Shown: positions 1-5,960 of the stretch, in pieces | How the letters are laid out: every line of letters starts with the position of its first letter | Position numbering within the stretch: position 1 is the stretch's first letter | From: Gemmatimonadota bacterium | Lineage (GTDB): Bacteria; Gemmatimonadota; Gemmatimonadetes; Gemmatimonadales; Gemmatimonadaceae | NCBI GenBank assembly: GCA_028287225.1 | Contig: JAQBPZ010000142.1 | Coordinates: 1-7,646, forward strand | Length of the DNA: 7,646 nucleotides | Direction: 5' to 3' | Notes under the pieces: model-generated | The model's database searches: none | Told to the model about the DNA's origin: nothing | Seen by the model: the letters and a program-made list of their open reading frames with translations, nothing else | Translations under genes and position numbers: made by a program

Positions 1-19
1 CCGCTCTGCCAACGGCAAG
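1..19. repeat. Truncated copy of the intergenic repeat family (right arm)
   Basis: The window opens with CCGCTC, then TGCCAACGGCAAG. This parallels the right arm of the next copy (CCGCTCAC at 73-80, then GCCAACCGCAAAC at 82-94), with a short deletion and one substitution. The rest of this copy would lie upstream of the window. The match is short and imperfect, so its membership is likely but not certain. Confidence 0.45.
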
Positions 20-102
20 GGCGTTTGCAGTTTGCGGTGTGCAGTGAGCGGTAGAAGCCTCCCGAGGTCTAACCGCTCACCGCCAACCGCAAACGCCGTT
101 GA
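20..102. repeat. Imperfect inverted repeat, copy 1
   Basis: Two arm pairs are visible. GGCGTTTGC (20-28) is the exact reverse complement of GCAAACGCC (89-97), and GTGAGCGGT (44-52) is that of ACCGCTCAC (72-80). The centre, AGAAGCCTCCCGAGGTCT (53-70), holds a small CCT/AGG stem. The copy can fold into a long hairpin with asymmetric internal loops. No open frame or transposase signature lies in it, so it is best read as a REP/MITE-like intergenic element. It shares 19 of 20 bases around the centre with copy 2. Confidence 0.7.
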
Positions 103-109
103 GTTGACA

Positions 110-181
110 GGCAGCGACAGCGGTAGAAGCGTCCCGAGGCCTTACCTCTCACTGCCAACCGCAAACCGCAAACGCCGTTGA
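110..181. repeat. Imperfect inverted repeat, copy 2
   Basis: GCGGTAGAAGCGTCCCGAGG (120-139) matches positions 48-67 of copy 1 at 19 of 20 bases, with a copy-to-copy offset of 72 bp. The right arm ends in the same GCAAACGCCGTTGA word as copy 1. It also carries a 7-bp tandem duplication, ACCGCAA twice at 158-171, which copy 1 lacks. The arms are more eroded than in copy 1: GCAG (111-114) pairs with CTGC (152-155), and GGTA (122-125) with TACC (143-146). This is a degenerate sibling, not a separate element. Confidence 0.65.
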
Positions 182-243
182 AAAGCGGTTGCCAGCGGTA
201 CCACCGCCTCACGCCGTCAGGCAGACGGTCTTGCCCGACGGCG
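182..243. repeat. Decayed repeat relative with two small hairpins
   Basis: GCGGT (195-199) and ACCGC (203-207) form a 5-bp stem with a 3-nt loop. CGCCGTC (212-218) is the exact reverse complement of GACGGCG (237-243). The word AGCGGT occurs twice (184-189 and 194-199). The vocabulary is that of the two copies upstream, but the core GTAGAAGC-TCCCGAGG is missing. It may be an eroded third copy. No gene is visible anywhere in 1-295. Confidence 0.4.
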
Positions 244-263
244 CCGACCAGCTTAATTATCAT
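235..263 (+). promoter_or_regulatory. Possible sigma70-type promoter for the metH operon
   Basis: TATCAT at 258-263 matches five of six bases of the -10 consensus TATAAT. It lies in TTAATTATCAT, the most AT-rich spot in the intergenic region. Seventeen bases upstream, CCGACG (235-240) is only a weak -35 (GAC matches). A start near 270 would give a leader of about 125 nt containing the whole riboswitch candidate and terminator. Placement fits well, but the -35 is poor and housekeeping consensus may differ in this lineage. Confidence 0.33.
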
Positions 264-285
264 AGGTAGCACACAGGTAGCACAC
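264..285 (+). repeat. Perfect tandem 11-bp direct repeat
   Basis: AGGTAGCACAC occurs twice back to back (264-274 and 275-285) without mismatch. The period is close to one DNA helical turn. It sits directly after the candidate -10 and before the candidate aptamer, so it would lie at the transcription start and in the first transcribed bases. It could be a protein operator, or simply a replication-slippage duplication. Its sequence does not resemble the inverted repeats upstream. Confidence 0.7.
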
Positions 286-294
286 AATCGTTGT

Positions 295-346
295 CCCGTG
301 GCGATTTCCAGCAAATTGCGGCCACGTTAATCCCCAGCTAAAGCGC
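295..346 (+). promoter_or_regulatory. Candidate SAM-II-type riboswitch aptamer
   Basis: A 6-bp stem P1, CGTGGC (297-302) with GCCACG (321-326), encloses an 18-nt loop. The loop starts with GATTT (303-307) and ends ATTGCG (315-320). Nine bases after P1 comes AGCTAAA (336-342). From memory, SAM-II RNAs have this layout: P1, a loop opening GAUUU, UUGC just before the 3' strand of P1, then UUAAA-like sequence and GCUAAA. A pseudoknot is possible: U316-G337, U317-A336 and G318-C335 (P2a), then C312-G343, G311-C344 and C309-G345 with A310 bulged (P2b). P2b is weaker than usual because the typical GG after GCUAAA is replaced by GCGCG. SAM-II RNAs bind S-adenosylmethionine and lower expression of methionine genes. 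The element ends next to an intrinsic terminator and precedes metH, as expected for a SAM off-switch. SAM-V, which shares the core, is the main alternative. Confidence 0.66.
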
Positions 347-379
347 GAGCCCACCGCAGTCGCGTCTGGGCTCTTTTTT
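347..379 (+). terminator. Intrinsic terminator or attenuator in the metH leader
   Basis: GAGCCCA (347-353) and TGGGCTC (367-373) form a 7-bp stem with a 13-nt loop, followed at once by TTTTTT (374-379). This is a textbook Rho-independent terminator on the + strand. It begins one base after the riboswitch candidate and ends 16 nt before the metH ATG. No gene is visible upstream in the window, so it most likely acts as the expression platform of the leader. The bound aptamer leaves the terminator free to fold. A competing pairing, GTGG (298-301) with CCAC (351-354), would break both P1 and the terminator. Ending transcription of an unseen upstream RNA remains possible. Confidence 0.78.
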
Positions 380-395
380 GTCGAGCGAATCCAGC

Positions 396-3300
396 ATGAG
401 CGAGTCCGTTCCTCGTCCGACCGCGCCGTACCTGCGCGCCCTCGCCGACCGCGTCCTGATCTATGACGGCGCGATGGGCACGAACATCCAGCGCCACGAT
501 CCCACCGCGGACGACTACGGGGGCAAGGCGCTCGAGGGCTGCAACGACAACCTCGTCCTCACGCGCCCCGACATCATCCAGTCCATCCACGAGTCGTTCC
601 TGGCCGTGGGCTGCGACGTCGTGGAGACCTGCACCTTCCAGAGCACGCCCCACCGCCTGAAGGAGTGGGGGCTCGAGGACCGGACGCGCGAGCTCAACGT
701 CAACGCGGCCCGGCTGGCCCGCGCCGCGTGCGACAAGTACGCGACCCCCGACCGGCCCCGCTTCGTGGCCGGCTCCATCGGCCCCACGGGCATGCTGCCC
801 AGCAGCAGCGACCCCGCGCTCTCCGCCATCACCTTCGAGGCGCTCGCGGAGACGTACTACTGGCAGGCCAGGTACCTCGTGGAAGGCGGGGTGGACGTGC
901 TGCTCGTGGAGACCGCGCAGGACATCCTCGAGGTGAAGGCGGCGCTCACCGGCTTCGAGCGGCTGTTCGTGGAGCTTGGCTATCGCGTGCCCGTCCAGAC
1001 GCAGATCACGCTCGACACGAGCGGCCGCATGCTCCTGGGCACCGACATCGCGAGCGCGCTCACCACGCTCGAGGCGATGCGCGTGGACGTCATCGGCCTG
1101 AACTGCTCGACGGGACCGGAGCACATGCGCGAGCCGGTCCGGTTCCTGACCGAGCACGGCTCCGTGCCGATCTCGGTGATCCCGAACGCGGGGCTGCCGC
1201 TCAACACGGGCACCGGCGAGGCGATCTATCCGCTGGAGCCGCTCCCCATGGCGGGGATGCTCCGCGAGTTCGTGGAGAAGTTCGGCGTGCGCGTCGTGGG
1301 CGGATGTTGCGGCACCACGCCGGAGCACCTGGCGGCCATCGTCGAGGCCGTGCACCAGACGGTGCCCGCGCCCCTGTCGTCGCACCGGCGCGAGGCGCTG
1401 GTCTCCAGCGCGATGCGCGCGACGACGCTCCGGCAGGAGCCCGCCCCGCTGCTCGTGGGCGAGCGCGTCAACGCCCAGGGGTCCCGCAAGGTGAAGCGCC
1501 TCCTCCTCGCCGACGACTACGAGGGCATCCTCGAGGTGGCGCGCGAGCAGCAGGAGAGCGGCGCCCACGTGCTGGACATCTGCGTGGCGGTGACCGAGCG
1601 CGGCGACGAAGCCGAGCAGATGAGCAAGCTCGTGAAGCTGCTCTCGATGAGCATCGAGACGCCGCTGATGATCGACAGCACGGAGGGCCCGGTCATCGAG
1701 GCCGCCCTGCAGCACCTGCCCGGCCGCGGCATCATCAACTCCATCAACATGGAGAACGGCCGCAAGCGCATCGACGAGGTCGTGCCGATCGCGAAGCGGC
1801 ACGGGGCGGCGCTCGTCGCGCTCACGATCGACCCGGTGGGCATGGCGAAGACCCGCGAGCGGAAGCTGGAAGTCGCCCGCGCGATCTACGACATCGTCGT
1901 GGGCGAGTACGGCCTCCGGGCCGAAGACCTGATCTACGACGCGCTCACCTTCACCCTCGCGACCGGCGACCCGGAGTGGATCGACAGCGCGCACGAGACG
2001 ATCGAGGGCATCCGGCTCATCAAGCGCGAGCTGCCGGGCGTCTTCACGATCCTCGGCGTCTCCAACGTGAGCTTCGGGCTGGACCCGGCCGCGCGCTACG
2101 TGCTCAACTCGGTGTTCCTGCACCACTGCGTGGAGGCCGGCCTCGACGCGGCCATCGTGAACCCCGCGCACATCACGCCGTACGCCGAGATCAGCACGGC
2201 GCAGCGCGCCCTGGCCGACGACCTGGTGTTCAACCGCCGGCCCGATGCGCTCCAGCGGTTCATCGACGGGTTCTCCTCCGCCAGCGAGCTGTCGGCCCGG
2301 AGCGAGAAGGAGGACCCCACCGAGGGCATGGCGCCCGCGGCGAAGGTCCACTGGATGGTCCTGCACCGGAAGAAGGAAGGGATCGAGGCGGCGCTGGATG
2401 CCGCCGGCGTGCGCGAGGAGCCCGTGCGCGTGCTCAACGAGGTGCTCCTGCCCGCGATGAAGGAGGTGGGCGACAAGTTCGGCGCCGGCGAGCTCATACT
2501 TCCCTTCGTGCTCCAGAGCGCCGAGGTGATGAAGAAGGCGGTGAAGCACCTCGAGGGGTTCCTGGAGAAGGCGGAGGGCTACACCAAGGGCAGGGTCGTG
2601 CTGGCCACCGTGTACGGCGACGTGCACGACATCGGCAAGTCGCTCGTGAACACGATCCTCAGCAACAACGGCTACACGGTCTACGACCTTGGCAAGCAGG
2701 TGCCGGTGAACACGATCATCGAGAAGGCGCTCGAGGTGGGCGCCGACGCGATCGGCCTCTCCGCCCTGCTCGTCAGCACCAGCAAGCAGATGCCCCTCTG
2801 CGTGCAGGAGCTCGACAAGCGCGACATCCACATCCCGGTGCTCATCGGCGGGGCGGCGATCAACCGCCGCTTCGGCCGCCGCGCGATGTTCGTGGACGGC
2901 GAGCGCGCCTACGACGCGGGGGTGTTCTACTGCAAGGACGCCTTCGAGGGGCTCGAGACGATGGACGCGCTCCAGGCGTCGCCCGAGCGGCGCCTCGAGA
3001 TCACCACGAAGCTCGTGGCCGACGCCCGCAGCGACGTCTTCCTGCGCGCCTCGGTCGGCAAGGACATCCGCAGCGGCATCGAGGACGGCCGGCGCAGCGA
3101 CGTGAGCCAGGACCACGCGGTGCCCGCGGCGCCGTTCTTCGGCGCCAGCGTTCTCGAGGACATTCCCCTCGACGAAGTGCTCGACCTGCTCGACCTGGAC
3201 GAGCTCTATCGCCTCCAGTGGGGCGGGCGCGGCTCGGGACCGGAGTACGACACGGTGGTGCGCGAGCAGTTCGAGCCCACGCTCAAGCGCCTCCGCGAGG

Positions 3301-3926
3301 AGGCCCGCCGGGATGGCTGGGTGAAGCCGCGTGCGGTCTACGGCTACTACCCCGTGCAGAGCGCGGGCAACGACATCATCATCTACGAGCCGGAGGCCTT
3401 CCAGCGCGACGCCTCGCTCGTGGAGCGCACGCGCTTCCACTTCCCCCGCCAGGATGGCCGCGAGCGCCTCTGCATCGCCGACTACTTCCGCAGCGTGGAG
3501 AGCGGCGACGTGGACGTGGTGGCATTCCAGATCGTGACGGTGGGCGACGAGGCGACCCGTCGCTTCGAGTCGCTGCAGGCGCAGGGCGAGTACAGCGAGG
3601 CGTTCTACTCCCATGGGATGGCGGTGGAAGCCGCGGAAGCCACCGCCGAGTGGCTGCACCGGCGCATCCGCCGCGAGCTCGGCGTTCCCGGCGGCCGCGG
3701 CAAGCGCTACTCGTGGGGCTACGGTGCCTGTCCCGACCTCGAGGACCACCAGCAGCTCTTCTCGCTGCTGCCCGCCGAGGCGGCGCTGGGCATGGAGCTC
3801 ACCTCGGCGTTCCAGCTGATTCCCGAGCAGAGCACCGCGGCGATCCTCGTGCACCATCCCCAGGCCAAGTACTACGCCGTGCGGACCGCGGGCGAGCCGG
3901 CGGAAGCGGCGGGCTCGGTCGCATGA
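396..3926 (+). CDS. metH: Cobalamin-dependent methionine synthase MetH
   Basis: Cytoplasmic enzyme that moves a methyl group from 5-methyltetrahydrofolate to homocysteine through B12. At 1,176 aa it is near the size of E. coli MetH (1,227 aa) and has all modules in order. The homocysteine domain (about 10-310) has zinc ligands Cys237 in GLNCSTGPEH and Cys304/Cys305 in GGCCGTTPEH. The pterin domain (about 345-600) contains GERVNAQGS and INSINMENG. The helical B12 cap (about 643-725) contains LPFVLQSAEVMKKAV. The B12 Rossmann domain carries GDVHDIGK with lower axial ligand His744, then GLSALLVSTS. The SAM-dependent reactivation domain (about 915-1176) contains VYGYYP, GYGACPDLEDH and HHPQAKYYAV. 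Its C-terminal FQLIPEQST variant is the form I associate with Thermus/actinobacterial/cyanobacterial MetH, not the E. coli form. An in-frame TTG at 378 is rejected as start because it lies in the terminator T-tract. The ATG has no clear Shine-Dalgarno sequence. The stop overlaps the next start. Confidence 0.96.
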   Translation: MSESVPRPTAPYLRALADRVLIYDGAMGTNIQRHDPTADDYGGKALEGCNDNLVLTRPDIIQSIHESFLAVGCDVVETCTFQSTPHRLKEWGLEDRTRELNVNAARLARAACDKYATPDRPRFVAGSIGPTGMLPSSSDPALSAITFEALAETYYWQARYLVEGGVDVLLVETAQDILEVKAALTGFERLFVELGYRVPVQTQITLDTSGRMLLGTDIASALTTLEAMRVDVIGLNCSTGPEHMREPVRFLTEHGSVPISVIPNAGLPLNTGTGEAIYPLEPLPMAGMLREFVEKFGVRVVGGCCGTTPEHLAAIVEAVHQTVPAPLSSHRREALVSSAMRATTLRQEPAPLLVGERVNAQGSRKVKRLLLADDYEGILEVAREQQESGAHVLDICVAVTERGDEAEQMSKLVKLLSMSIETPLMIDSTEGPVIEAALQHLPGRGIINSINMENGRKRIDEVVPIAKRHGAALVALTIDPVGMAKTRERKLEVARAIYDIVVGEYGLRAEDLIYDALTFTLATGDPEWIDSAHETIEGIRLIKRELPGVFTILGVSNVSFGLDPAARYVLNSVFLHHCVEAGLDAAIVNPAHITPYAEISTAQRALADDLVFNRRPDALQRFIDGFSSASELSARSEKEDPTEGMAPAAKVHWMVLHRKKEGIEAALDAAGVREEPVRVLNEVLLPAMKEVGDKFGAGELILPFVLQSAEVMKKAVKHLEGFLEKAEGYTKGRVVLATVYGDVHDIGKSLVNTILSNNGYTVYDLGKQVPVNTIIEKALEVGADAIGLSALLVSTSKQMPLCVQELDKRDIHIPVLIGGAAINRRFGRRAMFVDGERAYDAGVFYCKDAFEGLETMDALQASPERRLEITTKLVADARSDVFLRASVGKDIRSGIEDGRRSDVSQDHAVPAAPFFGASVLEDIPLDEVLDLLDLDELYRLQWGGRGSGPEYDTVVREQFEPTLKRLREEARRDGWVKPRAVYGYYPVQSAGNDIIIYEPEAFQRDASLVERTRFHFPRQDGRERLCIADYFRSVESGDVDVVAFQIVTVGDEATRRFESLQAQGEYSEAFYSHGMAVEAAEATAEWLHRRIRRELGVPGGRGKRYSWGYGACPDLEDHQQLFSLLPAEAALGMELTSAFQLIPEQSTAAILVHHPQAKYYAVRTAGEPAEAAGSVA

Positions 3927-5878
3927 CGGGCTCGCCGCGCGCCGCGGCCCTCGCGCGGCTGCTCGACCCCGACTCGCTCGTCCTCTTCGACGGCGCGATG
4001 GGCACGATGCTGTACTCGAAGGGCGTGTTCATCAACCAGTGCTACGACGAGCTGAACCTCCGCTCGCCGGACCTCATCCGCGAAGTGCACCGCGGCTACG
4101 TGAAGGCGGGCGCCGAGGTGCTGGAGACCAACAGCTTCGGCGCCAACCGCGTGAAGCTCGCGCAGTTCGGCATGTCGGCGCAGACGCGCGAGCTCAACCG
4201 GCGCGCCGCCGAGCTGGCGCGCGAGGCGGCCGACGAGGGGCACGACGTGCTCGTCGCCGGCGCCGTGGGCCCGCTGGGCGTGCGGCTGGAGCCGTACGGG
4301 CCCACGTCGGTGGCCGAGGCGCGCGAGATCTTCCGGGAACAGATGGAAGGGCTGCGCGAGGGAGGGGCCGACCTGTTCATCCTGGAGACCTTCGGCGACC
4401 TGCACGAGATCGAGCAGGCCATCGCCGCGGCGCGCGAGGTGGACGCGTCGATGCCGGTGGTCGCCCAGATGACCATCGGGGTGGACGGGCTCACGCCGTA
4501 CGGTGCGACGCCCGAGGACGTGGCGCGGGCGCTCGAGCGCTTCGGCGCGGACGTGCTCGGCCTCAACTGCTCGGTGGGCCCGCAGACGATCCTGGAGGCC
4601 ATCGAGCGCATGGCGCCGCTGACCACGCGGAAGATCTCGGCGCAGCCCAACGCCGGCATGCCGCGCGACGTCGGGGGCCGAAGCATGTACATGGCCAGCC
4701 CCGAGTACACCGCCAGCTATGCGCGGCACCTCGTGCATGCCGGCGCCAAGGTCCTCGGCGGGTGCTGCGGCACCACGCCGGAGCACATCCACGCGATGTC
4801 GGAAGGGATCCGCCCGCTGAGCCCGCGCTTCGCGCGCACGGCAGCGGCGACGGCGGTGACGGTCGGCGCGGTGCCGGTGCTGCGCGAGCGGCGCCGAGAG
4901 CCGGAGGTCGCGGCGTACCCGCTGGAGACGCGCTCGCGCTGGGGAGCCAAGCTCGCCGCGGGCACGTTCGTGTCGTCGGTGGAGATCGTGCCGCCCCGTG
5001 GCGTGGATGCGTCGCGCATGCTCGGCGACGTGATGCGGCTCAAGGTGGCCGGCGTGGACGCGGTGAACGTCCCCGACGGCCCGCGCGCGCAGAGCCGGAT
5101 GGGTGCCCTGCTCACGTCGCTGCTCATCGAGCAGCAGGTCGGCATCGAGACGGTGACGCACTACGCCTGCCGCGACCGCAACCTGCTCGGCATGCTGAGC
5201 GACCTGCTGGGCGCGGCGGCGGTGGGCCTGCGCAACCTGCTGCTCATCACTGGCGACCCGCCGAAGATGGGGCCGTACCCGAGCGCGACCGCGGTGTTCG
5301 ACATCGACTCCATCGGGCTGACCAACCTGGTGCACAACCTGAATCACGGGCGTGATCCGGGCGACAACCCGATCGGCGCGCCGACGCGGTTCGTGGTGGG
5401 GGTGGGGGTGAATCCCGCGCCGATCGACCTGGAGCACGAGCTGAAGCGCTTCGCCTGGAAGGTGGAGGCGGGGGCCGAGTTCGCCGTGACGCAGCCGGTG
5501 TTCGACGCGAGCCAGCTGGAGCACTTCCTGCGACGCACGGAAGGGGCACGCGTGCCGATCGTCGCCGGCATCTGGCCCCTGGTGAGCGTGCGCAATGCCG
5601 AGTTCCTCGCGAACGAGGTGCCGGGCGTGAGCGTGCCGGACGCCGTGATCACGCGCATGCGCAAGGCGAGCGACCGGTCGAAGGAGCATGCGATCGCCGA
5701 GGGCATCGCGATCGCGCGCGAGATGCTGGAACGGGTGCAGGGCGCGGTGCAGGGCGTGCAGGTCTCGGCGCCCTTCGGCAAGGTGGAGCTGGCGCTCGAG
5801 GTGTTCGGCGACGCCATCGCCCCGGACACCGTCCCGCGCACGCCGCTGCCCTCCGCGGCGCCCTCGGTGGCCTCGTGA
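3923..5878 (+). CDS. yitJ: Bifunctional homocysteine S-methyltransferase / methylenetetrahydrofolate reductase
   Basis: Protein of 651 aa, comparable to B. subtilis YitJ (about 610 aa). The N-terminal homocysteine-binding barrel (about 10-300) starts with LFDGAMGTMLY. It has the zinc cysteines Cys216 (GLNCSVGPQT) and Cys281/Cys282 (GGCCGTTPEHIHAM). A variable linker of about 45 residues follows. The MTHFR barrel (about 345-630) starts at FVSSVEIVPPRG, where Glu354 corresponds to the catalytic Glu of E. coli MetF (Glu28). It continues through HYACRDRN, LLLITGDPP (Asp445, equivalent to Asp120, FAD and folate contact) and EFAVTQPVFD. The reductase makes 5-methyl-THF, the methyl donor for the MetH encoded just upstream. 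The role of the methyltransferase half beside a complete MetH is less clear. It could accept methyl groups from another donor such as S-methylmethionine, or pass homocysteine or folate. The ATG sits inside the metH stop (ATGA), implying translational coupling; no separate ribosome site is evident. It ends TGA with a short Ala/Pro/Ser-rich tail. Confidence 0.94.
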   Translation: MTGSPRAAALARLLDPDSLVLFDGAMGTMLYSKGVFINQCYDELNLRSPDLIREVHRGYVKAGAEVLETNSFGANRVKLAQFGMSAQTRELNRRAAELAREAADEGHDVLVAGAVGPLGVRLEPYGPTSVAEAREIFREQMEGLREGGADLFILETFGDLHEIEQAIAAAREVDASMPVVAQMTIGVDGLTPYGATPEDVARALERFGADVLGLNCSVGPQTILEAIERMAPLTTRKISAQPNAGMPRDVGGRSMYMASPEYTASYARHLVHAGAKVLGGCCGTTPEHIHAMSEGIRPLSPRFARTAAATAVTVGAVPVLRERRREPEVAAYPLETRSRWGAKLAAGTFVSSVEIVPPRGVDASRMLGDVMRLKVAGVDAVNVPDGPRAQSRMGALLTSLLIEQQVGIETVTHYACRDRNLLGMLSDLLGAAAVGLRNLLLITGDPPKMGPYPSATAVFDIDSIGLTNLVHNLNHGRDPGDNPIGAPTRFVVGVGVNPAPIDLEHELKRFAWKVEAGAEFAVTQPVFDASQLEHFLRRTEGARVPIVAGIWPLVSVRNAEFLANEVPGVSVPDAVITRMRKASDRSKEHAIAEGIAIAREMLERVQGAVQGVQVSAPFGKVELALEVFGDAIAPDTVPRTPLPSAAPSVAS

Positions 5879-5888
5879 TGGGCTGACG

Positions 5889-5921
5889 CGGACGGGCGCG
5901 GCCTCGCGCCGCCCGCGTCCG
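5889..5921. other. GC-rich hairpin between the methionine operon and the next gene
   Basis: CGGACG (5889-5894) is the reverse complement of CGTCCG (5916-5921). An alternative register pairs GGGCG (5894-5898) with CGCCC (5910-5914). The stem is followed by a run of G, not T, so it is not a standard intrinsic terminator in either direction. It may act as a mRNA 3'-end block or Rho-assisted terminator for metH-yitJ, 10 nt after the yitJ stop. The rest of the 82-bp gap shows no convincing promoter. Confidence 0.4.
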
Positions 5922-5960
5922 GGGGGCATCTTGGGACATTCCCTCCCGATTCGAGATCCC

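Noticed and set aside
104..132. TTGACA at 104-109 as a promoter -35
   Set aside because: It is a perfect -35 word, but no acceptable -10 lies 16-18 bp downstream, and it falls inside the repeat cluster.
20..181. CRISPR array
   Set aside because: The repeats are palindromic, diverged and of unequal length, with no regular unique spacers.
69..314. An 81-codon minus-strand frame in the upstream region
   Set aside because: It is built mostly from the inverted repeats and overlaps the riboswitch hairpin. There is no ribosome site or recognisable protein.
264..379. tRNA/tmRNA end or phage attachment site
   Set aside because: The short repeats and terminator suggested this at first, but no T-loop, CCA end or integrase is present, and the SAM-II-like core explains the structure better.
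327..3857. A 1,176-codon open frame on the minus strand opposite metH
   Set aside because: Long antisense frames are expected in about 70% GC coding DNA. The translation is Arg/His/Leu/Ala/Val-rich low complexity with no recognisable domain, and the + strand has unmistakable MetH motifs throughout.
665..3922. Upstream in-frame extension of the yitJ frame through metH
   Set aside because: The open frame extends far upstream, but that part translates to Arg/Gly/Ala-rich noise overlapping metH. Homology to the homocysteine domain starts right after ATG 3923, which also gives the ATGA overlap.
5927..5960. Promoter for the propeller gene (CATCTTG at 5927-5933)
   Set aside because: It vaguely resembles a -10 element, but the -35 position falls in the GC hairpin with no matching hexamer.
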